Source: Deltaproteobacteria bacterium (GTDB lineage Bacteria; Myxococcota_A; Polyangia; Haliangiales; JADYYK01). Taken from it: 64,000 bases of DNA. The position numbers and the translations under genes were made by a program. The first letter of the stretch is position 1. Each line of letters begins with the position of its first letter. The stretch lies in NCBI GenBank assembly GCA_020853705.1, contig JADYYK010000227.1, positions 46,832-110,831 on the forward strand, given 5' to 3'. A model generated the notes under the pieces. That model was given only the letters and a program-made list of their open reading frames with translations, was not told the DNA's origin and ran no database searches. Of this stretch, positions 44,283-54,389 are shown piece after piece.

Positions 44283-47200
44283 TCACAGCCCGCCGCGGTC
44301 GACGACCTCGAGGTCGTCCACCGTGGTGGTGGTCGCGCTCAGCAGCCAGCGCGCCAGGGCGGCGCCCGCGGCGGGGATGCGGTCGGGGATCCAGCGCAGC
44401 TGGTCGCCGAGGAAGCCGCCGAAATAGGCGATCTCGCCGGCGGGGCCGAAGCCCTCTCCGCTGGAGTGCAGGTCGCTCTCCAGCGCGTTGCAGGCGGCGC
44501 GGTCGCACAGCAGCAGGCGGTCGGTCGCGCGCACCGCGTCGCGCACCAGCAGCAGCGCGCGGCGACCATCGCGAGACGGGGTCAGGCGCACGATCTCGCC
44601 GCCGACGTCGAAGCTGCTGGCGCTGGCGCCGCCGCCCGCGAGGTCCCAGCGCGACACGATACCGTCGGCGCCGGCGGACCACAGCGTGCTGCCGTCAGGC
44701 GAGAAGCCCAGGCCGCGGCTGCGCGGCACCCCGCGGGCCAGCTCGCGCACGGCGGCGCCGGGGCGCTGCAGGAGCAGGCGCACGGTGGGCTCCTCGGTCA
44801 GCGCGGCCAGCGCGCCGTCGGGGGCGAAGGCCAGCTGGTGCGCCTCGAAGCCGAGGCTGGTCACGGTGCCGCTGGCGTCGCACTGCCAGGCCTGCGCGCC
44901 GGCATCGCCCAGGAACGGGTGCGCCGCCACGCGGGTGCCGTCGGCTGACAGCACCGCGCGCAGCGCGATGGGATCACCGGGCGGCGCCATGCAGCGCGTG
45001 ACCTGCCCCGACAGGGCGTCGTGGACCTCGACGCCGTCGGGATAGACCACGGCCAGGCGCGAGCCGTCGGCGCTCAGCCCCAGGGTGACGGTCAGCTGCG
45101 GCCCGGGTCGCAGCGGGACCTTCCGGGTGTCGCCGGTCGCGAGCTGGTGCACCGCGACGTGATCGTCACCGGGGAGCGCCAGCACCTTGCCGTCGGCGGA
45201 CAGCACGGGCACCGCGCCGGTGCCCGGGTAGGCGCCCGCCTTGTGCTCGCTGCCGGTGACGAGGTCGACCACCACGACCTCCCTGCCGAAGCCGCAGTCG
45301 AGCAGCGCCACGCGCCCGTCCGCCGCGAACTGCACGCGCTGGGCTGCGCCGCAGCCGTCGAGGTGGCGCAGCGTGCTGTCGGGCAGGCGCCAGCGTCGCA
45401 GCACGCCGCCGGCATCGAGGCTGGCCAGCCGCGACGGGCCAGCGAAAACAGGGCGCGACACGCTGCGCCGGTGCGTGGTCAGGGTCACCACCGGGTCGCC
45501 CGGGGCGTCGAAGACCTCGAGCTCGGGGCGCTGGCCGAACAGCGCGAAGCGGCGCCCACCAGGCGCCATCTCCACGCCGCCGAGCATGCCCTCGCCGCCC
45601 AGGTTGCGACTCTCGCCCAGGGCCGAGATGCTGGCGGCGCGGCCATCGCGCACCACCACCATCAGGCCGGCGTCGCCGAAACCGAGATCGTTCGACCACT
45701 CGTTCGCGGTCAGCGACGGCAGCTCGCCCGCGGGCGGGGTGCTGGGACCTGGACCGGTGGGGCCCAGCGCGATGCGCGCCCAGTCGGCGCCCGAGCGGGT
45801 GATGGCGAAGCTGCCGTCGGGCGCCAGCCAGGCGTCGCGGCCCATGATGTTCCTGGGGAACGGCACCCGGTACTGCGGGCTGCCATCGGGCGCCAGCAGC
45901 GCCAGCTCCTCGTCCACCAGCACCAGGAGGCGGCCGTCGCGCGCGAAGCTCGGCATGGTGCCGCCGTCTGAAAGCAGCACGTCGTCCTGGCCGGTCGCCA
46001 GGTCGAGGCGGCGCAGCGCACCGTCGCTGGCGGGCAGCGCGCTCGTGCCCGCGCCCGCAGCCGGGGCCGGGGTCTCGGCGTACAGCAGCGCGCCGCCCTG
46101 CGGCGACGGCTCCATCCAGCGCGGTCCGTGCGCCGGGAAGCTGCGCGGCGCCGCGCCATCCAGCCCGAGCACGATGATGGCGTCGCCACGCGTCGCCGCC
46201 AGCTGGGCGTCACCGACGCGGGTCAGTCGCGACAGCCTGGGTCCCCGCCCCAGCAGCTCACGCGGCTCGCGCGCGTCGCCCCGCCACAGCAGCACGCGAC
46301 CATCGTCATAGCCCGCGGCCAGCCAGCTGCCGTCCGCGACCGCCGCCAGGCCGGCCCACGGCGCGGCGCCGGTCAGCAGCACATCGGCGAGCCCACGCTG
46401 CGACGCCACCAGCGCCAGCACGCGGGCCTCCTCGCCCAGCCCCTCGACGCTGATCTGCTTGAGCCAGGCCAGCGTGCGCGTGGCATCACCGGCCGCCAGC
46501 GCCTGGCGGGCCTGCACCAGCGCCAGCCCGTCGGCGCGCCGCTGCGCGACCCGGCGCGCGTCCTCGGCGATCACCAGCGCGCGCTCCTTCTGGCGCTGCT
46601 CGCGCAGGATCCGCGTCAGGCTGACCCAGCCGACCACCGCCAGGGCCAGCGCCGCCACGGTGCCGACCGCGAAGGCCAGCCGGTTGCGGCGCACCAGCCG
46701 CACCACGCGCTGCCACGCGGTGTAGCGATGCGCGCCGACCAGCTGCCCGGTCTGGAAGCGGCGCAGATCGGCGGCCAGCTCGACCGCGCTGGCGTAGCGG
46801 TCCTCGCGCCGGCGCGCCATCGCGCGCGCGACGATGGCGCCGAGCTCGGGCGGCACCTCGGGGGCGCGCTCGCTCAGCGGCCGCGGCGGGCCGCGCAGCA
46901 CCGCCTCCAGCACGGTGTCGACGCTGCGCCCGGTGTAGGGCGGCGCGCCCGCCAGCACCTGGTACAGCAGCGCGCCCAGCGCGTACACGTCGGCGGTACC
47001 GTCGAGCGCCTCGCCGGCGGCCTGCTCGGGCGGCATGTACGCCGGCGTGCCCATCACGGCGCCGGCCACGGTGGCGCCCTCGCCCGACGCCGAGGTCGGC
47101 CGCGACGCCGCGGCCGGGCGCGCCGACGCTGCCGCGCTGGCGTCCGCGCCGCGGCGCCGACCAGGGTCCAGGCTGGCCTCGGCGGCCTCGACCCCGACCT

Positions 47201-47897
47201 CCTTGGCCAGGCCCCAGTCGATGACCACGGTCTCGCCATAGGCGCCGACCAGCACGTTCTGGGGCTTGAGATCGCGGTGGATCACGCCGTGGCTGTGCGC
47301 GAAGGCCAGCGCCTCCACCGCGGCGATCACGCTGGGCAGCAGCGTCAAACGCTCGCGCAGCGTGTGCAGCGGCCGCGCCGCCACGTCGAGCGGCTGGCCC
47401 TCGACCAGCTTCATGGCGAAGAAGGGCGAGCCGTCGGGCCAGCGCCCGGCCTCCAGCAGCGGCACGATGGCCGGGTGCATCAGCCGCGCGGTGATGCGCG
47501 CCTCGCGCTCGAAGCGCTCGCGCACGCCGGGTTCGTCGACCAGGACCTCCTTCAGCGCCACCGCGCGCCCCAGGCGGCGATCGCGCGCCGCCGAGATGCG
47601 CCCCATGCCGCCGCGCGCCAGCTCGCGCTCGACGGTGTAGTGCTCGCGCGGGACCACCGGCAGCTCGGGGTAGTCGGGGCGCGGGCCCATGCGCACCACC
47701 GGCGGCGGGGTCGCCGCCGCCTGGGCCGAGGTCGGCGCCAGGGTGTCGTCGCCGTCCGCTGCGGCCGGAGGCAGGGTGTCGTCGCCGTCCGCCGCGGCCG
47801 GAGGCAGGGCGGCGTCGCTCGTCGCAGCCGCCGCGGCCGGCGTCGGCGTCAGCGTGGGCTCGAGCCCCGACGGCGGTCTGTCGCGCGGCCCGGCCAC
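44283..47897 (-). CDS. Ser/Thr protein kinase fused to a propeller-like repeat region
   Basis: 1204 residues, GTG start one base after the upstream stop. The N-terminal 80 residues are a Pro/Ala linker with a duplicated unit AAADGDDTL. Kinase domain about 85-390: LARGGMGRISAARD, VALKEVL, HRDLKPQNVLV, DWGLAKE (DWG in place of DFG) and PEQAAGEA. A membrane helix (AFAVGTVAALALAVVGWVSL, about 410-430) leads to about 750 residues of WD40/propeller-like repeats (e.g. LSADGKVLALPGDDHVAVHQLATG; FAPDGALAALTEEP). Presumably a receptor kinase with an extracytoplasmic interaction surface, or a cytosolic propeller if the topology is inverted. Confidence 0.88.
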   Translation of the reverse strand: MAGPRDRPPSGLEPTLTPTPAAAAATSDAALPPAAADGDDTLPPAAADGDDTLAPTSAQAAATPPPVVRMGPRPDYPELPVVPREHYTVERELARGGMGRISAARDRRLGRAVALKEVLVDEPGVRERFEREARITARLMHPAIVPLLEAGRWPDGSPFFAMKLVEGQPLDVAARPLHTLRERLTLLPSVIAAVEALAFAHSHGVIHRDLKPQNVLVGAYGETVVIDWGLAKEVGVEAAEASLDPGRRRGADASAAASARPAAASRPTSASGEGATVAGAVMGTPAYMPPEQAAGEALDGTADVYALGALLYQVLAGAPPYTGRSVDTVLEAVLRGPPRPLSERAPEVPPELGAIVARAMARRREDRYASAVELAADLRRFQTGQLVGAHRYTAWQRVVRLVRRNRLAFAVGTVAALALAVVGWVSLTRILREQRQKERALVIAEDARRVAQRRADGLALVQARQALAAGDATRTLAWLKQISVEGLGEEARVLALVASQRGLADVLLTGAAPWAGLAAVADGSWLAAGYDDGRVLLWRGDAREPRELLGRGPRLSRLTRVGDAQLAATRGDAIIVLGLDGAAPRSFPAHGPRWMEPSPQGGALLYAETPAPAAGAGTSALPASDGALRRLDLATGQDDVLLSDGGTMPSFARDGRLLVLVDEELALLAPDGSPQYRVPFPRNIMGRDAWLAPDGSFAITRSGADWARIALGPTGPGPSTPPAGELPSLTANEWSNDLGFGDAGLMVVVRDGRAASISALGESRNLGGEGMLGGVEMAPGGRRFALFGQRPELEVFDAPGDPVVTLTTHRRSVSRPVFAGPSRLASLDAGGVLRRWRLPDSTLRHLDGCGAAQRVQFAADGRVALLDCGFGREVVVVDLVTGSEHKAGAYPGTGAVPVLSADGKVLALPGDDHVAVHQLATGDTRKVPLRPGPQLTVTLGLSADGSRLAVVYPDGVEVHDALSGQVTRCMAPPGDPIALRAVLSADGTRVAAHPFLGDAGAQAWQCDASGTVTSLGFEAHQLAFAPDGALAALTEEPTVRLLLQRPGAAVRELARGVPRSRGLGFSPDGSTLWSAGADGIVSRWDLAGGGASASSFDVGGEIVRLTPSRDGRRALLLVRDAVRATDRLLLCDRAACNALESDLHSSGEGFGPAGEIAYFGGFLGDQLRWIPDRIPAAGAALARWLLSATTTTVDDLEVVDRGGL

Positions 47898-47898
47898 G

Positions 47899-50800
47899 TC
47901 AGTCGGGGAAGCCTGGCGTCAGCATGGCGACCAGACGGCGCGGGCTCGACACCTTCTGCTCGCCGAGATAGCCATCGCAGCCCGCGATCAGCGCGGCGCC
48001 CTCGTCACCGCCGACGACCTCGCCCAGCCGGCGTCGTGCCGCCGCCACGTGCAGCGCCATGCCTGCGCTGTCGAGCGCGGTGATGGCCGCGGTCAGCGCT
48101 GGCCGCGCGTCGCGCCCGCGCGCCGCCTGCGCCCCCGCCCGCAGGAGCTCGGTCATGCCGCGCCCATAGCTGGTGCCCCGCGTCGCGGCACGGTCGGCGT
48201 CGCGCTCCGCGCTCCTGAGCAGCGCCTCGCGCGCGCTGCCCGCAGGCGTCGCGGTGGCCGCCGCCAGCGCCGCTCGCCCGCGCACCGTCCAGGCCTCGAT
48301 GCCGAGCACGCGGATGCGCGGGAAGAACGACTCTTCGAACGACGGCCAGCGCTCCATCCAGCGCTTGTACGCCCCCGCGCCGTCACCGACATAGAGGTCG
48401 ATGTGCATCTGCGCCAGCATGTTCCAGTAGTGCTGAAAGTGGAAGCCGGCGTGCGACCACGCCCGCGCCGCGTCGCGCAGCTGGTGGCGCGCCCCGGCGA
48501 CGTCGTTGCTCATCAGCCACGCGGCGTTGGCCAGGCCGGTGCGATAGCCAGTGGCGGCGTACAGGTCACCGCGCCCCTCCGACTCGCGCAGCAGCGCGAA
48601 CACGCGCCGCGACATCTCGCGCAGCTCACCCAGAAAGAACAGCGTCCACAGCCGGAACAGCTCCGAGCTGGCGATCTCCCAGGAGGTGCCCACGGTGCGG
48701 CTGCGCAGCAGGTCCGCCGCGCGCGCCGCCATGTCGCGCGCCGGGGCCCACGACGCGTTGAGGAACTGCACTGCGCCGGTCGACATCAGCACGATGGCCG
48801 TGGTGTGCGGATCGCGCAGCCGCTGCGCCAGCTCGCTGGCCCGCGCCAGCAGCGCCAGCACGCGCCTGGAGTCCGGCGCCGAGCTGGCCAGGAAGCTGGC
48901 CTCCATCGCCAGCGCGCGCGCGATCCGCCTGGGCTCGCCGGCGCGCAGCGCCAGCAGCAGGTTGCGGGTCTGGAAGTCGGCCCCGCGCACGGTGTCGACC
49001 ATGGCCAGCCCCGACGCCGCCGACCAGCACACGTCGGCCCGGGTCAGCTCCTCGGCCGCGATCTGCGTCGGATCGCGCTCCTTGAAGCCGAGGCCGCGCA
49101 GGCGCAGCTGCGCGCGCCGCAGCACCAGCGCCACCAGCGCGCTGCGCGTGCTGCGCGGCAGCTGCATGCCGACCGCGCCCAGAACGCTCTCCAGCGCCGC
49201 CACGCCGCGGTCGACGTGGCCCGAGCGCAGCAGCTGCTCGGCCGCGCGCCGGCGCAGATCCAGCGACTCCGCGGCGGTGGCCCCCTGCGCCGCCGCCAGC
49301 AGCACGTCGGCCGCCTTGACCCCGCGCCCCGCGCTGACCCAGGCATCACCCAGCGCCAGCCGCAGCCGGCGCACCACCGCCTCGTCGCCGCCGCCGGCGG
49401 CCAGCTCCAGCTCCAGCGCCGAGGCCAGCCAGCGCGCCGCGCGCTCGAACGCCAGCGCCTCCGCGGCGCGCCGCCCGGCCACCTCGGCGTGCACCGCCGC
49501 GCGCCCCGGCTCGCCCGCGCCCAGCCAGTGCACCGCCAGCCCCTCGGCGTCCTGGGTGCGTTCCAGCGCCAGCGCCAGCCGGCGATGACAGTCGCTGCGC
49601 GTCTCGGGCGACAGCCGCGCCAGCGTCGCGTCACGCACCCGGTCGTGGTAGGTCTCGACCAGATCCTGCTCGCGGGTGCCGCTGGAGCGCGCCAGGTTGG
49701 CCACGCGCAGGACGCCCAGCTGCTGCGGGAAGTCGCTGCCCCCGTGCGCCGCCGCGACCACGCCTTGCGGCTGCGGCAGCCCGGCCACCGCGACCAGCTC
49801 GAGGATGCGCCGCGCCGGCTCGGCCAGCCGCCCGATGCGCTCGCCCAGGGCGTCCTCCAGGCGCAGGCCGATGGCGTGGTCAGCCTCGCCGGCGTGGCGC
49901 ACCAGCTCGTCGATGAACAGCGCGTGGCCCGCCGCCTCGGCCGCGATGCGCGGCGCCAGCGTCGGCGGCAGCCCCGCCTTGCGCAGCAGCGAGCCCGCCA
50001 GCTCGCGCGCCTCGTCGTCGGCCAGCGGCCCCACCGTCAGCTGGCGCACCTCGCCGGGCAGCCGCGCCACCGTGGCCGCGGCCTGCGGACCGCGCAGGGT
50101 GGCGATCAGCAGGAGCTGCGGCGCATCGGGCGGCTCCAGCAGCGCGCCCAGCAGCGCCAGGCTGTCGGCGTCGGCCCACTGCAGGTCGTCGATGACCACA
50201 CACAGCGGCCGCCGCTCGCCCAGGCGAGCCAGGAGCTCGCGCAGCGCCACGAAGACGCGGCGCCGGTGCTCCTGGGGATCGAGCTGCTCGTCACGCGCGC
50301 TCGCGGGGGCCTGCGCCACCGCCTCGGCGCGCAGCAGCACCGGGAAGACCTGCGCCAGCAGGCCGACGTGGCGCGGCAGCACCGCGGCGGCGTCCAGCTT
50401 GCCGGTCTTGGCGAGGTGGCTGGCCAGGGCGTCGACCACCCCGTCGATGCCCTTGTAGGGCACCGACTCGCGCTCGTAGCAGCGCCCGGTCAGGCTGACC
50501 ACGCGGGCGTCCTCGGCCAGCGCCAGCTCGACGAAGCGCTTGACCAGCGCGCTCTTGCCGACGCCCGACTCGCCGTGCACGCACCCCGCCAGGCCGGCCC
50601 CGCGCGAGACCTGGTCGAAGGCCTCGCGCAGCTCGCGCAGCTCGCGCGCGCGGCCGACATACAGCGGACTCTGCGAGCTGATGGTGCGCGGCCGCGCCGC
50701 CGACCCGCCCAGGCCGAGCCGGCGCACCAGATCACGCGGACGCAGCCGCGCCGCCGGATCGGGCAGCAAGAGCTCCATGCACACCGCGGCCAGGTCGCCC

Positions 50801-51603
50801 GGCGCGCCCGGGGCCAGCTGGGCCGGCGGCGGCGGGGTGTCGACCTGCTTGCGCTGCAGCACCGCCAGCGGGGGACCGTCGAACGGCAGCACCCCGGTCA
50901 GCGCCTCGTACAGCATGACGCCGACCGCGTACCAGTCGGCCTCCGGCCCCAGCGGGCGCGACGCCGCCTGCTCGGGCGCCATGTAGTCGGTGGTGCCGAC
51001 CACCTGGGTCGAGTGCTCGCGCTCGAGCAGGTCGCGCACCAGGCCGAAATCCAGCACCTTCAGCGTGCCGTCGGGCGTGATGAGGATGTTCGACGGCTTG
51101 ATGTCGCGGTGCACCTTGCCGGCCGTGTGCAGCGCGTTCAGCGCCTCGGTCAGCTGCGCCAGCGCGGCGCGCAGGCGCGCCTCGTCGAGGCGACCGCCCA
51201 GCGGCGGCGCCGGTCGCCAGCCCTCGCCGTCCTTGCCGCGCCCGCCGCGCACGGTCTCCGACCACGGCGACGGGTTGCCGGGATCGCGCGTGCATCCCGG
51301 GCGCACCCATGCCACGAAGTCCTGGCCGTCGCCGAGCAGCTCCATGGTGAAGAACCACTGGCCGGCGGCCTCGTGCAGCTCACCCAGGGTGATCAGGTTG
51401 GGGTGGTGCAGATCGGCCAGGGCGCGGAACTCGCGCTTGAAGCGCATCAGCGCGTCGCCACCCAGCGTGCGCAGCGTCTTCAGCGCCACGCGCACACCCT
51501 GCTGACGATCGAGCGCCTCGAACACGGTGCCCATGCCACCGGCACCCAGCCTGCTCTTCAGCTCGAAGCGCTCGGTGCCCGCGAACTCGGAAGCACCCAC
51601 CAC
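47899..51603 (-). CDS. Ser/Thr protein kinase fused to STAND ATPase and TPR region
   Basis: 1234 residues, GTG start (a second GTG follows). Kinase domain 10-300: LGAGGMGTVFEALD, VALKTLR, HRDIKPSNILI, DFGLVRD, APEQ; it contains an insert of about 45 residues (RPGCTRDPGNPSPWSE...). ATPase domain about 320-600 with Walker A GESGVGKSA and Walker B CVVIDDLQWAD. The last 600 residues are helical repeats (TPR-like). This PknB-AAA-TPR architecture is typical of myxobacterial signalling; ATP binding would switch a multimeric platform. Forms a two-gene operon with the kinase downstream. Confidence 0.9.
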   Translation of the reverse strand: MVGASEFAGTERFELKSRLGAGGMGTVFEALDRQQGVRVALKTLRTLGGDALMRFKREFRALADLHHPNLITLGELHEAAGQWFFTMELLGDGQDFVAWVRPGCTRDPGNPSPWSETVRGGRGKDGEGWRPAPPLGGRLDEARLRAALAQLTEALNALHTAGKVHRDIKPSNILITPDGTLKVLDFGLVRDLLEREHSTQVVGTTDYMAPEQAASRPLGPEADWYAVGVMLYEALTGVLPFDGPPLAVLQRKQVDTPPPPAQLAPGAPGDLAAVCMELLLPDPAARLRPRDLVRRLGLGGSAARPRTISSQSPLYVGRARELRELREAFDQVSRGAGLAGCVHGESGVGKSALVKRFVELALAEDARVVSLTGRCYERESVPYKGIDGVVDALASHLAKTGKLDAAAVLPRHVGLLAQVFPVLLRAEAVAQAPASARDEQLDPQEHRRRVFVALRELLARLGERRPLCVVIDDLQWADADSLALLGALLEPPDAPQLLLIATLRGPQAAATVARLPGEVRQLTVGPLADDEARELAGSLLRKAGLPPTLAPRIAAEAAGHALFIDELVRHAGEADHAIGLRLEDALGERIGRLAEPARRILELVAVAGLPQPQGVVAAAHGGSDFPQQLGVLRVANLARSSGTREQDLVETYHDRVRDATLARLSPETRSDCHRRLALALERTQDAEGLAVHWLGAGEPGRAAVHAEVAGRRAAEALAFERAARWLASALELELAAGGGDEAVVRRLRLALGDAWVSAGRGVKAADVLLAAAQGATAAESLDLRRRAAEQLLRSGHVDRGVAALESVLGAVGMQLPRSTRSALVALVLRRAQLRLRGLGFKERDPTQIAAEELTRADVCWSAASGLAMVDTVRGADFQTRNLLLALRAGEPRRIARALAMEASFLASSAPDSRRVLALLARASELAQRLRDPHTTAIVLMSTGAVQFLNASWAPARDMAARAADLLRSRTVGTSWEIASSELFRLWTLFFLGELREMSRRVFALLRESEGRGDLYAATGYRTGLANAAWLMSNDVAGARHQLRDAARAWSHAGFHFQHYWNMLAQMHIDLYVGDGAGAYKRWMERWPSFEESFFPRIRVLGIEAWTVRGRAALAAATATPAGSAREALLRSAERDADRAATRGTSYGRGMTELLRAGAQAARGRDARPALTAAITALDSAGMALHVAAARRRLGEVVGGDEGAALIAGCDGYLGEQKVSSPRRLVAMLTPGFPD

Positions 51604-51674
51604 CGTGAACCCCCCCGGCGAAACTATCGCGAATGCGCGTGGGAATGTCGACCGGCGCCTGCGGCCGGATCAGC

Positions 51675-52544
51675 TCAGGCGAAGGCCTGGGCGTTGTCGC
51701 GCACCCACGCCTCCAGCGCGCGCGGCGCCTGTCCGGTCACCAGGCGCACGTCGTCGCTGACGGTGGCGGCGTCGCCGGCGCCGAAGAAGCGCACATAGAC
51801 GTCGGCCAGCACCTCGGCGAACCAGCGCGGCAGCCCGGCTTGCACGCAGCCGGCCACGAAGTCGGCCTCGGGCACGTTGACGAACTGTACCGGGCGCCCC
51901 AGCACCCTGGTGAAGGTGGCGGCGGCGTCGCCGTGGGACAGAGCGGCGGGCCCGGTGATCTGGTAGCGCTTGCCCAGGTGCTGGCCCGGCGCGCCCGCGA
52001 GGACGCTGGCCGCGCAGCGCACGATGTCGGCGGCGTCGACCAGCCCGGCGCGCGCCTCGCCGGTGGGCATCGGCAGCACGCCGCTCTTGATGGCGCCTGC
52101 CACGCCGAAGAAGTTCTGCATGAAGAAGTTGCAGCCCAGGATGGTGTGCTTGCCGGGCAGGTTGGCGCGCACATAGTCCTCGAGCTGGCCGTGCACCTTC
52201 TGGATCACGCTGGGGCGATCGACGCCGACGCTGACGCCCGACGACTTGACGTAGTGCGCGACGCCCGCGGCGCGCGCGGCGTCGACCACGTGCTGTTCGA
52301 GCTCGGCCAGGTTGGCGGCGCGGCCGAGGCCGCAGTAGACGTGGCTGACGCCGTCGAGGGCGGCACGCAGCGCGGCCGCGTCGTCGAGCTCGGCGGCCAC
52401 GACGTCGACCCCGGCGCCGAGCTGCGTGGCCGCCGCGGCCTGCGCCGCCTTGCGCACCACCGCGCGCACCGGCTTGCGCTGCGCCGCCATCGCCTTGACC
52501 ACCCCTGAACCAGTGGTACCGGTCGCTCCGAAAACAGCAATCAT
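51675..52544 (-). CDS. NmrA-like NAD(P)-binding protein
   Basis: 289 residues. IAVFGATGTTGSGVVKAM is a G-x-x-G-x-x-G dinucleotide-binding motif at residue 2; KSSGVSVG and HTILGCNFFMQNFFG are those of the NmrA / atypical SDR family, which lacks the Tyr-Lys pair and often acts as a redox sensor or as an isomerase/reductase. RRYQITGPAALSHGDAA follows in the C-terminal half. Ends 71 bases after the start of the kinase on the same strand; own transcription unit. Confidence 0.85.
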   Translation of the reverse strand: MIAVFGATGTTGSGVVKAMAAQRKPVRAVVRKAAQAAAATQLGAGVDVVAAELDDAAALRAALDGVSHVYCGLGRAANLAELEQHVVDAARAAGVAHYVKSSGVSVGVDRPSVIQKVHGQLEDYVRANLPGKHTILGCNFFMQNFFGVAGAIKSGVLPMPTGEARAGLVDAADIVRCAASVLAGAPGQHLGKRYQITGPAALSHGDAAATFTRVLGRPVQFVNVPEADFVAGCVQAGLPRWFAEVLADVYVRFFGAGDAATVSDDVRLVTGQAPRALEAWVRDNAQAFA

Positions 52545-52712
52545 GTGCAGGCCCCCGCGTGGATGCAGCCGGTACGAAGGCCCTGGTGGACCGGATCGAC
52601 AGGTGGTGGACCAGGGACGGCAAAGCTTCGACAGATCACGGTGCGAACCACACGCAACCAATCGAAATCACGAGGAGATGAAATTGGCCCGACCTTTGTA
52701 ATACCCCGCGTC

Positions 52713-53540
52713 ATGAGGCCGTTCGTCAGCATCTTCACCATCATCATCGTCGCCGCAGCCAGCGCAGGCTGCATGCCCACCGGGCGCCAGGTCGTGGCTC
52801 GCCGCAACCTCGGCTCGAGCGAGCGCCGCGAGGGCATCTGTGTGCCGCGCGGCCACGCCCGCACCGGCGTCGAGGTCCTGGGCGATGGCGGCATCCGGGT
52901 CGCGGTGACGGTGCCGTGCCGCCAGATCTACACGACGACGGCGCGCTCCAGGGAGCGCATCGTCGAGCACTCGAGCAGCAACGACACCGCGAACATGCTG
53001 ATGGGCGGCGGCGCGGCCGTCATCGGCGCTGGTGGGTTGATCGGTCTGGGCAGCGCCATGAGTGAGCTCGGCCGCGGCTGGGGCTCCGGCGAGGGCTGTT
53101 CCGACGGCTGCGACGACGGGCACGAGAGCAGCAGCGCAGGCACCATCACCGCCCTGGTCGGCGCCGGCATGGTCGTCGGCGGGCTGGTGGTCGCCATCGC
53201 GTCGAATGATCACGACGAGGTCATCGAGCGCAACCAGGTCATCGACCGCCGCATCGTCATCGAGTCGACCCCGGGCACCCAGCCCGTGGTGGTGCGCGCC
53301 CCCGTCGGACCCGCGCTGCGCGTGGAGCTCGACGACGCCGGCCGCGGCCTTCTCCGCCTGCCCGCCAGCGCGCTGGCCGAGACCGACCGCGCGCTGCTGG
53401 CGTCGATCCTGGCCCAGCCCTGGACCCTGGTCATCGAGGGTCGCGCCGGGACCTGGACGCCGACCGCGGCCCAGGTGCAGCGCCTGCTGGGCGCGGCTCC
53501 CGTCGCGACCGGGCGCAACGCTGGCCGCGGGGCCCTCTGA
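52713..53540 (+). CDS. Putative lipoprotein, first of a tandem pair
   Basis: 275 residues from the ATG at 52713. MRPFVSIFTIIIVAAASAGCMPTGR (lipobox SAGC). RRNLGSSERREGICVPRGHARTGVEVLGDGGIRVAV, two hydrophobic segments (GGGAAVIGAGGLIGLGSA; ITALVGAGMVVGGLVVAIA), then WTLVIEGRAGTWTPTAAQVQRLL. The next gene encodes the same layout, so the pair arose by duplication. Function unknown; perhaps membrane-associated on both faces. A TAATAC hexamer lies 8 nt before the start. Confidence 0.7.
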   Translation: MRPFVSIFTIIIVAAASAGCMPTGRQVVARRNLGSSERREGICVPRGHARTGVEVLGDGGIRVAVTVPCRQIYTTTARSRERIVEHSSSNDTANMLMGGGAAVIGAGGLIGLGSAMSELGRGWGSGEGCSDGCDDGHESSSAGTITALVGAGMVVGGLVVAIASNDHDEVIERNQVIDRRIVIESTPGTQPVVVRAPVGPALRVELDDAGRGLLRLPASALAETDRALLASILAQPWTLVIEGRAGTWTPTAAQVQRLLGAAPVATGRNAGRGAL

Positions 53541-53543
53541 GAG

Positions 53544-54377
53544 ATGCGCCGCCTGGCCGTCGCGGTGGGCCTGCTGGCAAGCCTCGGGGCAGGTTGCGGG
53601 ACCACCAGCCGCCGCGTGGTCGCACGCCGCGAGCTGGATCGAGTCGAGGAGCGCTCCGGCACCTGCGTGGCGCGCGAGCTTGCCCGCACCCGCACCCGCA
53701 CCCGCGTCGAGGTCCTGGGCGGCGGCGCCCTGCGGCTCGACGTGCAGGTGGTGTGCGACCAGCACTATGTGGCGCGGACGCCCACCGAGGTCGACCTCGC
53801 CGAGCCCGGCCGCGGGCAGGCGGCCGGCGCGACGCTGCAGGCCGCCGGTTTCCTCGGCATCCTGGGTGGCGGTGCCATCGGGCTGAGCTCCTTCGGCGGC
53901 ATGTTCAGCGGCTGGGATGACAACGGTAACGACGACCCCGGCGAACCCGAGGCGGAGTCTCACACCGGCACCATCACCGCCGCGGTGGGCGCCGGCCTGC
54001 TGCTCACCGGCGTCGTGGTCACCGGGCTCGCGGGCGAGGCCCGTCGGACGGTCCGTCGAGACGGCGCGGTCAGCCGCCGTGTCGCCGTCGAGACCACGCC
54101 GGCGACGCAGCCCTTCCTGGTGCGCGCGCCGGTCGGCGGCTCGGTGCGCGTGAGCCCCGACGAGCGCGGCAGCGCCATCGTGCAGCTGCCCGCGGCCGTC
54201 CTGGGCGCGAGCGACCGTGACGCGGTGGCCGCGGCGCTGGCGCAGCCGTGGACGCTGGTCATCGAGGGCCGCGTCGAGCGCTGGACGCCGACCGCCATCG
54301 AGGTGCAGCGCCTGCTGGCGGCCGAGCCGCTGGCCCGGCCTGTCACGTCGATGACGCCAGTAGCCGCGCTGAACTGA
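53544..54377 (+). CDS. Putative lipoprotein, second of a tandem pair
   Basis: 277 residues, 3 bases after the first copy. MRRLAVAVGLLASLGAGCGTTSRRVVARRELDRVEERSGTC shares with the first copy the order of blocks: RRVVARREL, EVLGGGALRLDV, TGTITAAVGAGLLLTG, QPFLVRAPVG and WTLVIEGRVERWTPTAIEVQRLL. Unlike it, a short Arg-Thr tract (three CGCACC hexamers, 53685-53702) precedes the EVLGG block. Probably a recent but diverging duplication. Confidence 0.7.
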   Translation: MRRLAVAVGLLASLGAGCGTTSRRVVARRELDRVEERSGTCVARELARTRTRTRVEVLGGGALRLDVQVVCDQHYVARTPTEVDLAEPGRGQAAGATLQAAGFLGILGGGAIGLSSFGGMFSGWDDNGNDDPGEPEAESHTGTITAAVGAGLLLTGVVVTGLAGEARRTVRRDGAVSRRVAVETTPATQPFLVRAPVGGSVRVSPDERGSAIVQLPAAVLGASDRDAVAAALAQPWTLVIEGRVERWTPTAIEVQRLLAAEPLARPVTSMTPVAALN

Positions 54378-54383
54378 TATCCT
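54378..54383 (+). promoter_or_regulatory. Candidate -10 box TATCCT, leaderless geometry
   Basis: TATCCT immediately follows the stop of the tandem lipoprotein and lies exactly 6 nt before the ATG at 54390, suggesting an independent promoter inside the cluster. Confidence 0.4.
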
Positions 54384-54389
54384 CGGGGG

